A stretch of DNA of 53,704 bases, taken from JBQCHF01 sp051953655 (GTDB lineage Bacteria > Actinomycetota > Actinomycetes > Motilibacterales > Motilibacteraceae). Location of the stretch: positions 1 to 53,704 of the forward strand of contig JBQCIO010000098.1 of NCBI GenBank assembly GCA_051953655.1. The letters run 5' to 3'. The notes under the pieces were generated by a model. That model was not told the origin of the DNA, made no database searches, and was given only the letters and a program-made list of their open reading frames with translations. Shown here in pieces: positions 25,097 through 32,966 of this stretch; positions within the stretch are counted from its first letter, which is position 1, and each line of letters opens with the position of its first letter. Position numbers and translations under genes: made by a program.

Positions 25097-26086
25097 TCAT
25101 GCGTGGGCTGCTTGTTCGTGAGCCCGGTGGCTGGCCGGTTCGAGCTGGAAGGTGGAGTGCTCGACGTCGAAGTGCCCGGCCAGGCAGCGCTGAAGAGTGT
25201 CGAGCAGCTGCGGGCCGTGGCCGTCGGTGAAGCAGTGGTCGGCGACGACGACGTGGGCGGTGAGGGTGGGCAGCCCGGAGGTGACGGTCCAGGCGTGCAG
25301 GTCGTGCACCGCGATGACGTGCTCGACCCGGGTGAGGTGCTCGCGGACCTCGGCCAGTGCGACGTGGTCGGGGGCGGCCTGAAGCAGGATGCGCCCGGAG
25401 TCGCGCAGCAGGCCCCAGGAGGCGTGCAGCATGAGGGCGGCCACCGCGAGGGAGGCGACCGCGTCGGCGCGGGTCCAGCCGGTGAGCACGATGACCAGGC
25501 CAGCGGCGGCGGTGCCGAGGAAGGCGTAGAGGTCGGTGAGGATGTGCGCGAACGCCCCGCGCATGTTCAGGCTGCTGCGGTCGGCGCGGGCCAGCACCAG
25601 GGTGGCCGCGACGTTGACCACCACCCCGGCCAGCGCCACCCCGAGCACGACACCGCCGGTGACCGGCGGCGGCTCGAACAGGCGCCGCACCGCCTCGACG
25701 CCGATGACCACGCCGATGACCAGCAGGGTGGTCCCGTTGACGGCGGCGGCGAGGATCTCGGCCCGCTTGAGCCCGTAGGTCCAGCGGTGGCTCTCCGGTC
25801 GCAGCGCCAGCCGCGCGGCCCACACGCTGACGCCCAGGGCGGCGACGTCGGTGAGCATGTGCCCGGCGTCGGCGAGCAGCGCCAGCGACCCGGACAGCAC
25901 CGCAGCCACGACCTCGGCCACCATGAACGCGCCGATGAGTCCCAGCGCGGCCAGCAGGTAGCGCAGGTCGCTGGTGGCGGACACCCCGTGGGAGTGGCCG
26001 CCGCGCCCGTCGTGCTCGTGCCGGTCCTGGCGCTGGGGGTCGTCGCCGTGCCCGGTCCCGCCGGGGACGTCGTGGGACTCAGTCAT
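25097..26086 (-). CDS. cation diffusion facilitator (CzcD/ZitB-type) metal exporter
   Basis: Six-helix metal/proton antiporter of 329 residues. A His-rich N-terminal tail (about 1-35, HGDDPQRQDRHEHDGRGGHSHG) precedes helix one. The transport-site residues lie in LLADAGHMLTDVAALGVSVW (helix 2) and FAHILTDLYAFLG (helix 5), the His/Asp quartet of zinc-type CDFs. The C-terminal domain (about 245-329) is the cytoplasmic ferredoxin-like dimer module with HDLHAWTVTSGLPTLTAHVV. The start overlaps the stop of the arsR-type gene by 8 bases, so the repressor and exporter are one operon. Zinc, cobalt or cadmium is likely; nickel less so. Confidence 0.93.
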   Translation of the reverse strand: MTESHDVPGGTGHGDDPQRQDRHEHDGRGGHSHGVSATSDLRYLLAALGLIGAFMVAEVVAAVLSGSLALLADAGHMLTDVAALGVSVWAARLALRPESHRWTYGLKRAEILAAAVNGTTLLVIGVVIGVEAVRRLFEPPPVTGGVVLGVALAGVVVNVAATLVLARADRSSLNMRGAFAHILTDLYAFLGTAAAGLVIVLTGWTRADAVASLAVAALMLHASWGLLRDSGRILLQAAPDHVALAEVREHLTRVEHVIAVHDLHAWTVTSGLPTLTAHVVVADHCFTDGHGPQLLDTLQRCLAGHFDVEHSTFQLEPASHRAHEQAAHA

Positions 26087-26498
26087 CGCCGGCCTCGGTG
26101 TGCACGGCCTCGGGGTGCACCAGCTCGCTGTGCGCGACGTGCGTGAGGGCCAGGTCGAGCAGCATCCGCACGTGCGCGTCGGCCAGGGAGTAGTAGGCCA
26201 TCCGCCCGGACCTGCGCACCGAGACGACGCGGTGGGCGCGCAGGATGCGCAGCGCGTGGCTGGTGGCCGACTCGGTCATCCCCGCCGCGGCGGCCAGGTC
26301 GCACACGCACAGCTCGGCACCGAGCAGCGCCACCAGCAGCCGCAGCCGGTTCGGGTCGGCCAGCAGGCCGAACACGTCGGCCAGGTCGACGACGTCGTGC
26401 TCGCCGGGCATCGCCGCCCGGACGGCCGCCACCCGCTCGGCGTCGACCACGCGCAGCGAGCAGCCGTCCAGGGCGGCGACGTCTGAACGGGTAGTCAT
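26079..26498 (-). CDS. ArsR/SmtB-family metal-sensing repressor
   Basis: Winged-helix metal sensor of 139 residues. The DNA-binding helices read LLADPNRLRLLVALLGAELC and MTESATSHALRILRAHRVVS. Two metal sites are visible: Cys64-x-Cys66 in ELCVCDL at helix 3, and at helix 5 Asp107-x-His109-x10-His120-x2-His123, the SmtB-type zinc-site spacing. ATG 26498 stands 6 bases after a TAGCCT hexamer (26505-26510, minus strand), so a leaderless mRNA is likely. It precedes the CDF gene with an 8-base overlap. Excess zinc-like metal should release it and induce export. Confidence 0.92.
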   Translation of the reverse strand: MTTRSDVAALDGCSLRVVDAERVAAVRAAMPGEHDVVDLADVFGLLADPNRLRLLVALLGAELCVCDLAAAAGMTESATSHALRILRAHRVVSVRRSGRMAYYSLADAHVRMLLDLALTHVAHSELVHPEAVHTEAGDD

Positions 26499-26553
26499 AC
26501 GTCGAGGCTAACAGCGGAGGCAGGAGCAGGCGACGCGGTTCGCTGTGCTCAGC

Positions 26554-26616
26554 GGCGGCTCCGGCGGCTCCGGCGGCTCCTGCGGGGTCGGCGGCTCCGG
26601 CGGCTCCGGCGGCTCG
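26554..26616. repeat. 3+3 copies of a 9-base GGCGGCTCC repeat
   Basis: Three perfect 9-base copies, one interrupted unit (TGCGGGGTC), then three more (the last with one change), between the 3' end of the VOC fusion gene and the metal-repressor promoter. No translated protein is supported in either direction, although one plus-strand frame would read a Gly-Gly-Ser run. Confidence 0.75.
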
Positions 26617-26634
26617 CAGGTCGTGGTCGCGGCG

Positions 26635-27306
26635 CTACCGAGGACCGGCAGGAGCAGGAGGCTCGGCCCCGTCGGGCCAGGCTGCGACGCACACCTTGTT
26701 GCCGGCGCCGTCGGCGAGGATCCACCCGGCCGGAGCGTCAGCGTCGTCGACGAGGCGGCCCCCGGCGGCGAGCGCCGCCGCGACGCGTCCTTCCGCGTGC
26801 TCCCGAGGGAGTGAGACGTCGACATGCATCGCGTGCCGCAGCGGCTTGTCCGGGCTGAGCTCCTGCATCCAGACCGTCGAGCCGTGGCCCAACGGGTCGA
26901 CCGCGTTGTCCTCGGCGAGCGGCGCGTACCCCAGGACGGCGCGCCAGAAGCCGACGTCGAGGGCGTCGGGCTGAGCGGCGATGGCGACCTGGACCTCGTG
27001 CACGGCTGCGCGCTCCGCGGCGGCGCCGTGCGAGCGCGCGACGTCCGAGATGGCGCGCGCGAGGTCGATGTGCGGCTCCTCCAGCCGGAAGACGCCGCGG
27101 CTCAACCGCACGGTGAGGCGATCCTCGGCGACCGTCATGAGCGCCCCCGTCCCTGGCAGGCCCGGGACCTGTGCGACGGCCTCCGCCAGCCGCGCCGCGT
27201 CCACGAGCGACGCGACGCGGAACACGGCTGTCGCGCCTCCGTGCAGGACGACCCAGTCCTCGACCCCCTCGGCGCCGAGGAACCGCTGCCAGCCCTGCTC
27301 GCTCAT
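26635..27306 (-). CDS. fusion of pterin-dehydratase-like domain and VOC domain
   Basis: A 223-residue protein. Residues of about 1-105 resemble a pterin-4a-carbinolamine dehydratase (PCD/DCoH) fold: EDWVVLHGGATAVFRVASLV, a basic-hydrophobic strand ALMTVAEDRLTVRLSRGVF and HIDLARAISDVARSHGAAA. The canonical His-His-Pro pocket of true PCDs is not present, so dehydratase activity is doubtful. Residues of about 110-223 are a VOC half (VQVAIAAQPDALDVGFWRAV, HAMHVDVSLPREHAEGRVAA, ADGAGNKVCVAAWPDG). Start: ATG 27306 with GGAG at 6 bases. It lies 3' of the metal operon with no sign of co-regulation. Confidence 0.78.
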   Translation of the reverse strand: MSEQGWQRFLGAEGVEDWVVLHGGATAVFRVASLVDAARLAEAVAQVPGLPGTGALMTVAEDRLTVRLSRGVFRLEEPHIDLARAISDVARSHGAAAERAAVHEVQVAIAAQPDALDVGFWRAVLGYAPLAEDNAVDPLGHGSTVWMQELSPDKPLRHAMHVDVSLPREHAEGRVAAALAAGGRLVDDADAPAGWILADGAGNKVCVAAWPDGAEPPAPAGPR

Positions 27307-27719
27307 GCCTGTCTCCACGTGAAGGTCCGCCTGACGTGCTCAGACAAGGAGGCGAAGGACGGGGTGTCAACCAGGACAGGCCTGCTCCTCGCGCACGCTG
27401 TCGCAGGGCGTCAAGCTCGGCGAGGGGCTGGCATGACGTGAGCTCGCTCGGCGAGGCCGGCGAGGCCGACGTAGACATCTCCGGGCCAATCCTCCGTGAG
27501 GATCACGGGTCCTGGGGTCTCGACCTCGAGCAGCCCGAGGCCATGCTCGAGCGACAGGGGTGTCGACCAGGGACCGGTCGGGCTGTGCCAGGGAGTGATT
27601 CGACCTGACTCGGGTCGTGCCCTTGCCCCATCGATGGTTCAGCTCCTGCCGGGTCCGCCGACGGGTGCCCCCGCCGAACCGTCAGCCAACCGTCAGGCTC
27701 GCGGTGCATCATTCCTGAC
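27307..27719. other. 413-base intergenic region with possible decayed gene
   Basis: No supported intact gene. On the minus strand a frame ending at a stop at 27411 reads back through PWSTPLSLEHGLGLLEVETP and VILTEDWPGDVYVGLAGLAE, which looks like real protein, but no start codon with a ribosome site is found upstream; it may be a gene remnant of about 65-70 residues. I cannot name a family. The last 45 bases are the response-regulator promoter. Confidence 0.35.
27677..27712 (+). promoter_or_regulatory. OmpR-type direct repeats and leaderless promoter of the response regulator
   Basis: AACCGTCAG occurs twice (27677-27685 and 27688-27696), 11 bases apart start to start, the one-turn spacing bound by OmpR/PhoB-type dimers. 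A CATCAT -10-like hexamer (27707-27712) then lies 7 bases before GTG 27720. The repeats would overlap the -35 position, so the regulator may activate its own gene. Confidence 0.6.
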
Positions 27720-28457
27720 GTGACTGGCGGTTCCCACCCACCGCGCCGGTCCGCCCGGCTGAGCTCGGAACGGCGCGCCACCTGCCTGGTCGTCGACGAC
27801 GAGAGCTCCATCGCCGAGCTGGTCGGCCGGACCTTGACGGTGTCGGGCTTCCAGGTCGCGACCACCGGCTCGGTGGCCGGCGCGCTCGCCCTGGCCGACG
27901 AGCTGCGGCCGGAGATCGCCATCCTCGACGTCATGCTGCCGGACGGCTCCGGTTTCGACCTGTGCCACCGGCTGCGGGATCTGCTGCCCGACCTCGGCGT
28001 GATCTTCCTGTCCGCCCGCGACAGCGTCGACGACCGGCTCACCGGGCTCACGCTGGGCGGGGACGACTACGTGACCAAGCCGTTCAGCGTGGCCGAGGTG
28101 GTGGCGCGGGTGAACGTGCTGCTGCGCCGGATCGGGCCGCCCGCAGCGCCCGCGCTGCTGGCGGTGGGCGACGTCGAGATGGACGAGGACGCCCACCAGG
28201 TGCGCCGCGCCGGCGAGCCGATCGAGCTCTCGCCCACCGAGTTCCGGCTGCTGCGCCTGTTCCTGGAGAACCAGAATCGGGTGCTGTCCAAGCAGCAGAT
28301 CCTGTCCCAGGTCTGGGACTACGACTTCCTCGGCGACGGCGGCGTGGTGGAGAAGTTCGTCAGCCAGCTGCGGCGCAAGCTCGACGAGGGTCGAGACCCC
28401 ATGCTGCACACCGTCCGCGGGTTCGGCTATGTGCTGCGGCCGCCGGGCTCGAGGTGA
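27720..28457 (+). CDS. OmpR/PhoB-family response regulator
   Basis: Two-component response regulator of 245 residues. The receiver domain (about 20-135) has VVDDES acidic residues, the phosphoacceptor Asp in IAILDVMLPDGSG, FLSARD and YVTKPF with the conserved Lys. The winged-helix DNA-binding domain (about 145-240) has IELSPTEFRLLRLFLENQNR and FVSQLRRKLDEG with VRGFGYVLR. GTG 27720 follows a -10-like hexamer at 7 bases. Its stop overlaps the kinase start by 4 bases (GTGA), so it is paired with the fused kinase-MmpL gene. Confidence 0.93.
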   Translation: MTGGSHPPRRSARLSSERRATCLVVDDESSIAELVGRTLTVSGFQVATTGSVAGALALADELRPEIAILDVMLPDGSGFDLCHRLRDLLPDLGVIFLSARDSVDDRLTGLTLGGDDYVTKPFSVAEVVARVNVLLRRIGPPAAPALLAVGDVEMDEDAHQVRRAGEPIELSPTEFRLLRLFLENQNRVLSKQQILSQVWDYDFLGDGGVVEKFVSQLRRKLDEGRDPMLHTVRGFGYVLRPPGSR

Positions 28458-31400
28458 GCGGCCCCGAGAGGTCCGGACGAGTGGCTCGACTGCGAGTGCT
28501 GCGCGGTCCAGGGGGCCTGCGACCGCGGCTGCTGGCAGCCACCATGCTGCTGCTCCTCGCCGGCCTGCTCGTCACCGACGCCGTCGCCTACCTCTCGGTG
28601 CGCGCGTTCCTGACCGAGCGCGCGGACCGCACCCTGCACGCCCTGGCCGCCAACCGGGCCGACCAGCTGCGATCCAGGCCCTCGTTCGACGTCGACCTGC
28701 GCTCGGTCGGCTTCCTGGCGCCGGCCAACCTGTACCTCGCGCTGCTGGCCCCCGACGGCCACGTGGTCTACGCCCACGCCCCGACCCTCTCGGACGGCTC
28801 GGCGCCGTCCCCCCTCCTCGCCGACCTGGCCGCGCTGCCCGACGCGACACCGGCCGCCGTCCAAGACGACCGGGCCGGCGCCGGGTTCCGGGCGATGGTG
28901 CTGCGGGTGCCGGACTCGACCAGGCTCCGGGTGGAGACCGACGGCGGCAGCCAGCCGGTGGGCACCGTGGTGTTCGCCATCCCGTGCGCCGACGACGCGG
29001 CCACGCTGCACCTGCTGCTGGTGGTCTCGGTGGCGGTGTCGCTCGCGCTGCTGGCCGTGGGTCTGGTGGCGGCCTGGCTCGCCCTCGGCGCCGGGCTGCG
29101 GCCGCTGCGCCAGGTTGCCGAGACCGCTCGCGCCATCGAGCGGGGTGACCTGCACGAGCGCATCCCGGTGCCGGACCGACGCACCGAGATCGGCGAGGTC
29201 TCCGTCGCCCTGAACGACGCCTTCGACGCGCGGGCGCGGAGCGAGGAACGGGTGCGTCGTTTCGTGGCCGACGCCTCGCACGAGCTGCGGACCCCGTTGG
29301 CCAGCGTGCGCGGATGGGCCGACCTCTACCGGCACGGCGGCCTGGACTCCTGGGACGACGTCGACCTGGCCATGGGGCGCATCGACGACCAGGCCCGGCG
29401 CATGCACCGGTTGGTCGAGGAGCTGCTGCTGCTGGCCCGCCTGGACGTCGGGCAGCCGCTGTCCGCCACGGTCGTGGACGTCGTCGCCGCGGTCCGCGGT
29501 TTGGTCGAGGACGCCCGGGTGCGGGCCCCGGACCGCCCGATCACGCTCGTGGTGGGGCCGGGCGGGCACGATGCCGCCACCGACGAGGAAGCCCTGCGCA
29601 GGATCGTGGGCAACCTGCTGTCCAACGCGCTCACCCACACCCCGCCCGGCTCGCCGGTGCAGGTGCTGGTGGAGGGCGACGCCGCGCAGGTGCGGGTGGA
29701 GGTCGTCGACGCTGGACCGGGCCTGAGCGTGGAGCAGCGGGAAAAGGCGTTCGACCGCTTCTGGCGCGCCGACGACGGTCGCGGCGGGGAGGGGACCGGG
29801 CTCGGGCTGGGCATCGCCCGGGACCTGGCGCGCGTCCAGGGCGGCGACGTGCGGCTCGCCGCCGGCCCTGGCGGCGGCTTGCTGGCCCAGGCGTGCTTCA
29901 GCAAGTCCTCAGGCCGCGGGCAGGCCGAGGGCAACGGCTCCCGGTTGGCTGGTCTTGTGAACGGAGCCCGACCGCCCGCCCAGATCCATCGCACCGGCCT
30001 CGGACGGCAGGCGACCTTGCCGGGGCAGGGCAGGCTTCCGCTGCTGGCGCGGGCCGGCCAGACCTGCGCCCGCCACCCGTGGGTCGTCCTCGGCCTCTGG
30101 CTGCTGCTGCTGGTCGGCACGGTGGCCGGCAACCGTGCCTTCGGCGGCAAGCTGAGCGACACCGTCACGGTGCCCCGGTCGCAGGCGACCACGGGTGCGG
30201 ACCTGCTCACCGCCCAGCTGCCCACCGCGTCCGGAGCCGGCGCGCAGGTGGTCCTGCACGTCTCGCAGGGGAAGGTCGCCGATGACTCGGCGGCGGTGGA
30301 GCAGGCGGTAGACAGGCTGCGCGGCCTGCCGCACGTCCTGTCCGTCTCCGACCCGCTGTCGGAGAACGCGCCGCGGGTCTCCCCGGACGGCCGGACGGCC
30401 TACTCCACGGTGCAGCTGGACCAGGACGCCCGCTCCCTGCCCGACGGCTACCTCGACGCGGTGGACTCGGCGGTCGAGCCGTTGACCGACAAGGGCGTGC
30501 AGGTGGAGTACGGGGGAGTGCTCGGTGAGCTGGCCCGGCCGCACACCAAGGACACCGCCGAGATCATCGGCTTCGCGGTCGCCGCCGTCGTGCTGCTGCT
30601 CGCTTTCGGCAGCGTGCTGGCCGCCTTCCTGCCCCTGGTCACCGCGACCGTGGGGGTGCTCATCGGCGTCTCGATCGTGGGCCTGCTGGCATCGGTCATC
30701 ACCTTCGGGACCTCCGCGCCCACGCTGGCCACCATGATCGGCCTCGGGGTCGGCATCGACTACGCCCTCTTCCTCACCACCCGGTTCCGCCAGCTGCTCA
30801 TGGACGGCGAGGACCCGGTGCGGGCCGCGGCCCGAACCACCGCCAGCAGCGGGCACGCCGTGCTGGTGGCGGCCGGCACCGTCGCGGTGGCCCTGCTCGG
30901 GCTCTACACCAGCGGCATCACCTTCATCGGCCAGCTCGGGCTGGCCAGCGTGGCCACGGTGGCGGTCTCCGCGCTCGGCGCCATCACCCTGGTGCCGGCC
31001 GGGCTCGGGCTGCTCGGCCGGCGGATCGACAAGGTCGCGGTGCGCCGGCCGGTGGCCGAGTCCGGCAGCGAGAGCGACGGCTGGCACCGTTTCTCCGCCC
31101 TGGTCTCGCGGCGGCCGTGGTGGTTCCTGGCCGGCGGCGTCGCCCTGCTCGCGGTGCTCGCCATCCCCACCTTCAGCATGCAGCTCGGCCACATCGACGC
31201 CGGCGCGTCACCGGCCAGCTGGACCGAGCGGCGGGCCCACGACCTGCTCGCGGACGGCTTCGGGCCGGGGGTCAACGGAACCCTCACCGTGGTGGTCGAC
31301 CTCGACGGCGCCGACGCCTCCACCGTGGCGGGCCCGGTCCGCGACGCGCTGGCTGCCACCTCCGACGTGGCGTCGGTGTCACCGCTGTCCCCCTCGCCCA

Positions 31401-32242
31401 GCGGCGGCATCCTGGTCGGCACCGTGGTGCCCAGGACCGGGCCGCAGGACAAGGCCACCGCCGACCTGTTCGACACGCTGGTGGACGACACGCTCCCCAC
31501 GGCGCTGCAGGGCACGCCGGCGCACGGGTACGTCACCGGTTCCGCGGCCCAGCGGATCGAGTTCGGCAACGAGGTGAGCTCGCGCCTGCTCGTGGTCATC
31601 GGGGTGGTCGTGCTGACGGCCCTGGTCCTGCTGCTGCTGACCTTCCGGGCGCCGGTGCTGGCCCTGCAGGCCGCGGTGCTCAACGTGCTGTCGGTGGGCG
31701 CCGCCTACGGCGTGGTCGTCGCGGTCTTCCAGTGGGGCTGGGGCGGCGCGCTGTTCGGGGTGCCCGAGAAGGTGCCGGTGGAGTCGTTCGTTCCGATGAT
31801 GATGTTCGCCATCGTCTTCGGGCTGTCCATGGACTACGAGGTCTTCATGCTCTCCCGGGTCCAGGAGGCCTGGCGTGCCACGGGCGACAACGCGAAGGCG
31901 GTGGCCGCCGGGCTGGCCGCCACCGGCCGGGTCATCACCAGCGCCGCGCTGATCATGGTGAGCGTCTTCACCGCCTTCGTGGCGAACGACGACGTCACCA
32001 TCAAGATGCTCGCCATCGGCCTGGCTGCCAGCGTGCTGGTGGACGCCAGCGTGGTCCGCATGCTGCTGGTGCCGGCCGCGATGTCCGTGATGGGCAAGGC
32101 GAACTGGTGGCTGCCGCGGTGGCTCGACCGCGTGCTGCCGCACGTGGCCAGCGAGGGTGCCGACGTGACCTGGCCGGACGATCCGGCCGGCGAAGGTGAG
32201 AGCCACTCGGCGGTCGGCGAGCTGGTGCCCGGCGAGGTCTGA
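28454..32242 (+). CDS. histidine kinase-MmpL transporter fusion protein
   Basis: One uninterrupted frame of 1,262 residues. Residues 25-50 and 183-212 are membrane helices flanking an extracytoplasmic sensor; HAMP about 210-265; HisKA with His276 in FVADASHELRTPL; ATPase N-box near 385 (GNLLSNALTHTPPG), G1 DAGPGLS, F-box FDRFWRAD, G2 GTGLGLGIA. The kinase should end near 485. A 45-residue linker follows, then a complete MmpL/RND transporter (about 530-1262): two repeats with 11-12 helices and proton-relay-type GVGIDYALFLTTRFR and GLSMDYEVFMLSRVQE. No in-frame stop separates the halves. Possible internal starts: GTG 29957 (residue 502) and TTG 30017, neither with a good ribosome site. GTG 29957 forms GTGA with a stop in another frame, so an ancestral two-gene overlap altered by a frameshift is an alternative. 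Confidence 0.8.
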   Translation: MSGPERSGRVARLRVLRGPGGLRPRLLAATMLLLLAGLLVTDAVAYLSVRAFLTERADRTLHALAANRADQLRSRPSFDVDLRSVGFLAPANLYLALLAPDGHVVYAHAPTLSDGSAPSPLLADLAALPDATPAAVQDDRAGAGFRAMVLRVPDSTRLRVETDGGSQPVGTVVFAIPCADDAATLHLLLVVSVAVSLALLAVGLVAAWLALGAGLRPLRQVAETARAIERGDLHERIPVPDRRTEIGEVSVALNDAFDARARSEERVRRFVADASHELRTPLASVRGWADLYRHGGLDSWDDVDLAMGRIDDQARRMHRLVEELLLLARLDVGQPLSATVVDVVAAVRGLVEDARVRAPDRPITLVVGPGGHDAATDEEALRRIVGNLLSNALTHTPPGSPVQVLVEGDAAQVRVEVVDAGPGLSVEQREKAFDRFWRADDGRGGEGTGLGLGIARDLARVQGGDVRLAAGPGGGLLAQACFSKSSGRGQAEGNGSRLAGLVNGARPPAQIHRTGLGRQATLPGQGRLPLLARAGQTCARHPWVVLGLWLLLLVGTVAGNRAFGGKLSDTVTVPRSQATTGADLLTAQLPTASGAGAQVVLHVSQGKVADDSAAVEQAVDRLRGLPHVLSVSDPLSENAPRVSPDGRTAYSTVQLDQDARSLPDGYLDAVDSAVEPLTDKGVQVEYGGVLGELARPHTKDTAEIIGFAVAAVVLLLAFGSVLAAFLPLVTATVGVLIGVSIVGLLASVITFGTSAPTLATMIGLGVGIDYALFLTTRFRQLLMDGEDPVRAAARTTASSGHAVLVAAGTVAVALLGLYTSGITFIGQLGLASVATVAVSALGAITLVPAGLGLLGRRIDKVAVRRPVAESGSESDGWHRFSALVSRRPWWFLAGGVALLAVLAIPTFSMQLGHIDAGASPASWTERRAHDLLADGFGPGVNGTLTVVVDLDGADASTVAGPVRDALAATSDVASVSPLSPSPSGGILVGTVVPRTGPQDKATADLFDTLVDDTLPTALQGTPAHGYVTGSAAQRIEFGNEVSSRLLVVIGVVVLTALVLLLLTFRAPVLALQAAVLNVLSVGAAYGVVVAVFQWGWGGALFGVPEKVPVESFVPMMMFAIVFGLSMDYEVFMLSRVQEAWRATGDNAKAVAAGLAATGRVITSAALIMVSVFTAFVANDDVTIKMLAIGLAASVLVDASVVRMLLVPAAMSVMGKANWWLPRWLDRVLPHVASEGADVTWPDDPAGEGESHSAVGELVPGEV

Positions 32243-32260
32243 GGCCCGCACGAGGCGCAC

Positions 32261-32297
32261 GACCGACCGACCCGACCGACCGACTCGACTGAACGAC
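32261..32297 (+). repeat. GACC/GACT tetranucleotide-rich tract after the fusion gene
   Basis: Near-perfect head-to-tail GACC/GACY repeats between the stop of the kinase-MmpL gene and the next ribosome site. It forms no clear hairpin. Simple-sequence tract, possibly variable in length. Confidence 0.55.
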
Positions 32298-32338
32298 CCT
32301 TCGACCGGCTCTTGAGGCGACGAGGGAAAGGACCTGCC

Positions 32339-32842
32339 ATGAGTGGCGAGGAGAGGGCCCTCCCGACGGCGGGAAGCCCAGGTGCGATGTCGCGCCTGCT
32401 GCCCGCCGATGCCGGCAGCTACCTGGGGCCGCGCTGGGTCATCGTCGTCGTCGCGCTCTACGACCTGCTCTGGACCGTGCGCAGCCTCATCCACATGTTC
32501 GCCCCGGACGGCGGTGCGCAGTCGATCGCAACGATCGACACCGGCGTCGCCGGCGGGGACAACATCATCGCGATGTTCGCCCAGTGGGGACTGGTGCAGC
32601 TTCTGCTGGCCCTCGTCGTCTGGGTGGTGCTGTGGCGCTACCGCGGACTCGTGCCCGCGATGCTGGTGGTCCTGCTCCTCGAGCCGCTCCTGCGCGTCGG
32701 CATCGGGCAGCTGAAGCCGGTCATGACCGTGGGGACCGCGCCCGGGGCGGTCGCGGACTACGTGGTCATCCCCGTCCTGCTGGTCACCCTGATCTTCTCG
32801 CTCACCGTCGCCGCACCGAAGCCGTCGGCCGGCGGCAGCTGA
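32339..32842 (+). CDS. four-helix integral membrane protein, unknown function
   Basis: A 167-residue protein with four predicted membrane helices: WVIVVVALYDLLWTVRSLIH, LVQLLLALVVWVVLWRYRGL, LVPAMLVVLLLEPLLRVGIG and YVVIPVLLVTLIFSLTVA. A small loop (APDGGAQSIATIDTGVAGGD) lies between helices one and two. Start ATG 32339 has AAAGGA nearby. It follows the fusion gene by 96 bases and may be in the same transcript. Not recognised as a named family. Confidence 0.72.
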   Translation: MSGEERALPTAGSPGAMSRLLPADAGSYLGPRWVIVVVALYDLLWTVRSLIHMFAPDGGAQSIATIDTGVAGGDNIIAMFAQWGLVQLLLALVVWVVLWRYRGLVPAMLVVLLLEPLLRVGIGQLKPVMTVGTAPGAVADYVVIPVLLVTLIFSLTVAAPKPSAGGS

Positions 32843-32966
32843 GCGGACGGGAGCCCCGCCGCGGCAGGGTCGAAGGACCCGTGAGCCGGCGCCGAACGGC
32901 ACCGGCCAGGGGTAGGTGGGCTCGGCACACTGGCGCCACGCGTCGGTCGTCGAGAGGGACCCGCTC

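Noticed and set aside
26508..26825. Pro/Glu-repeat protein on the minus strand through the 9-base repeats
   Set aside because: Overlaps the VOC domain in another frame, has no ribosome site, and the proline run is just the repeat read in one frame.
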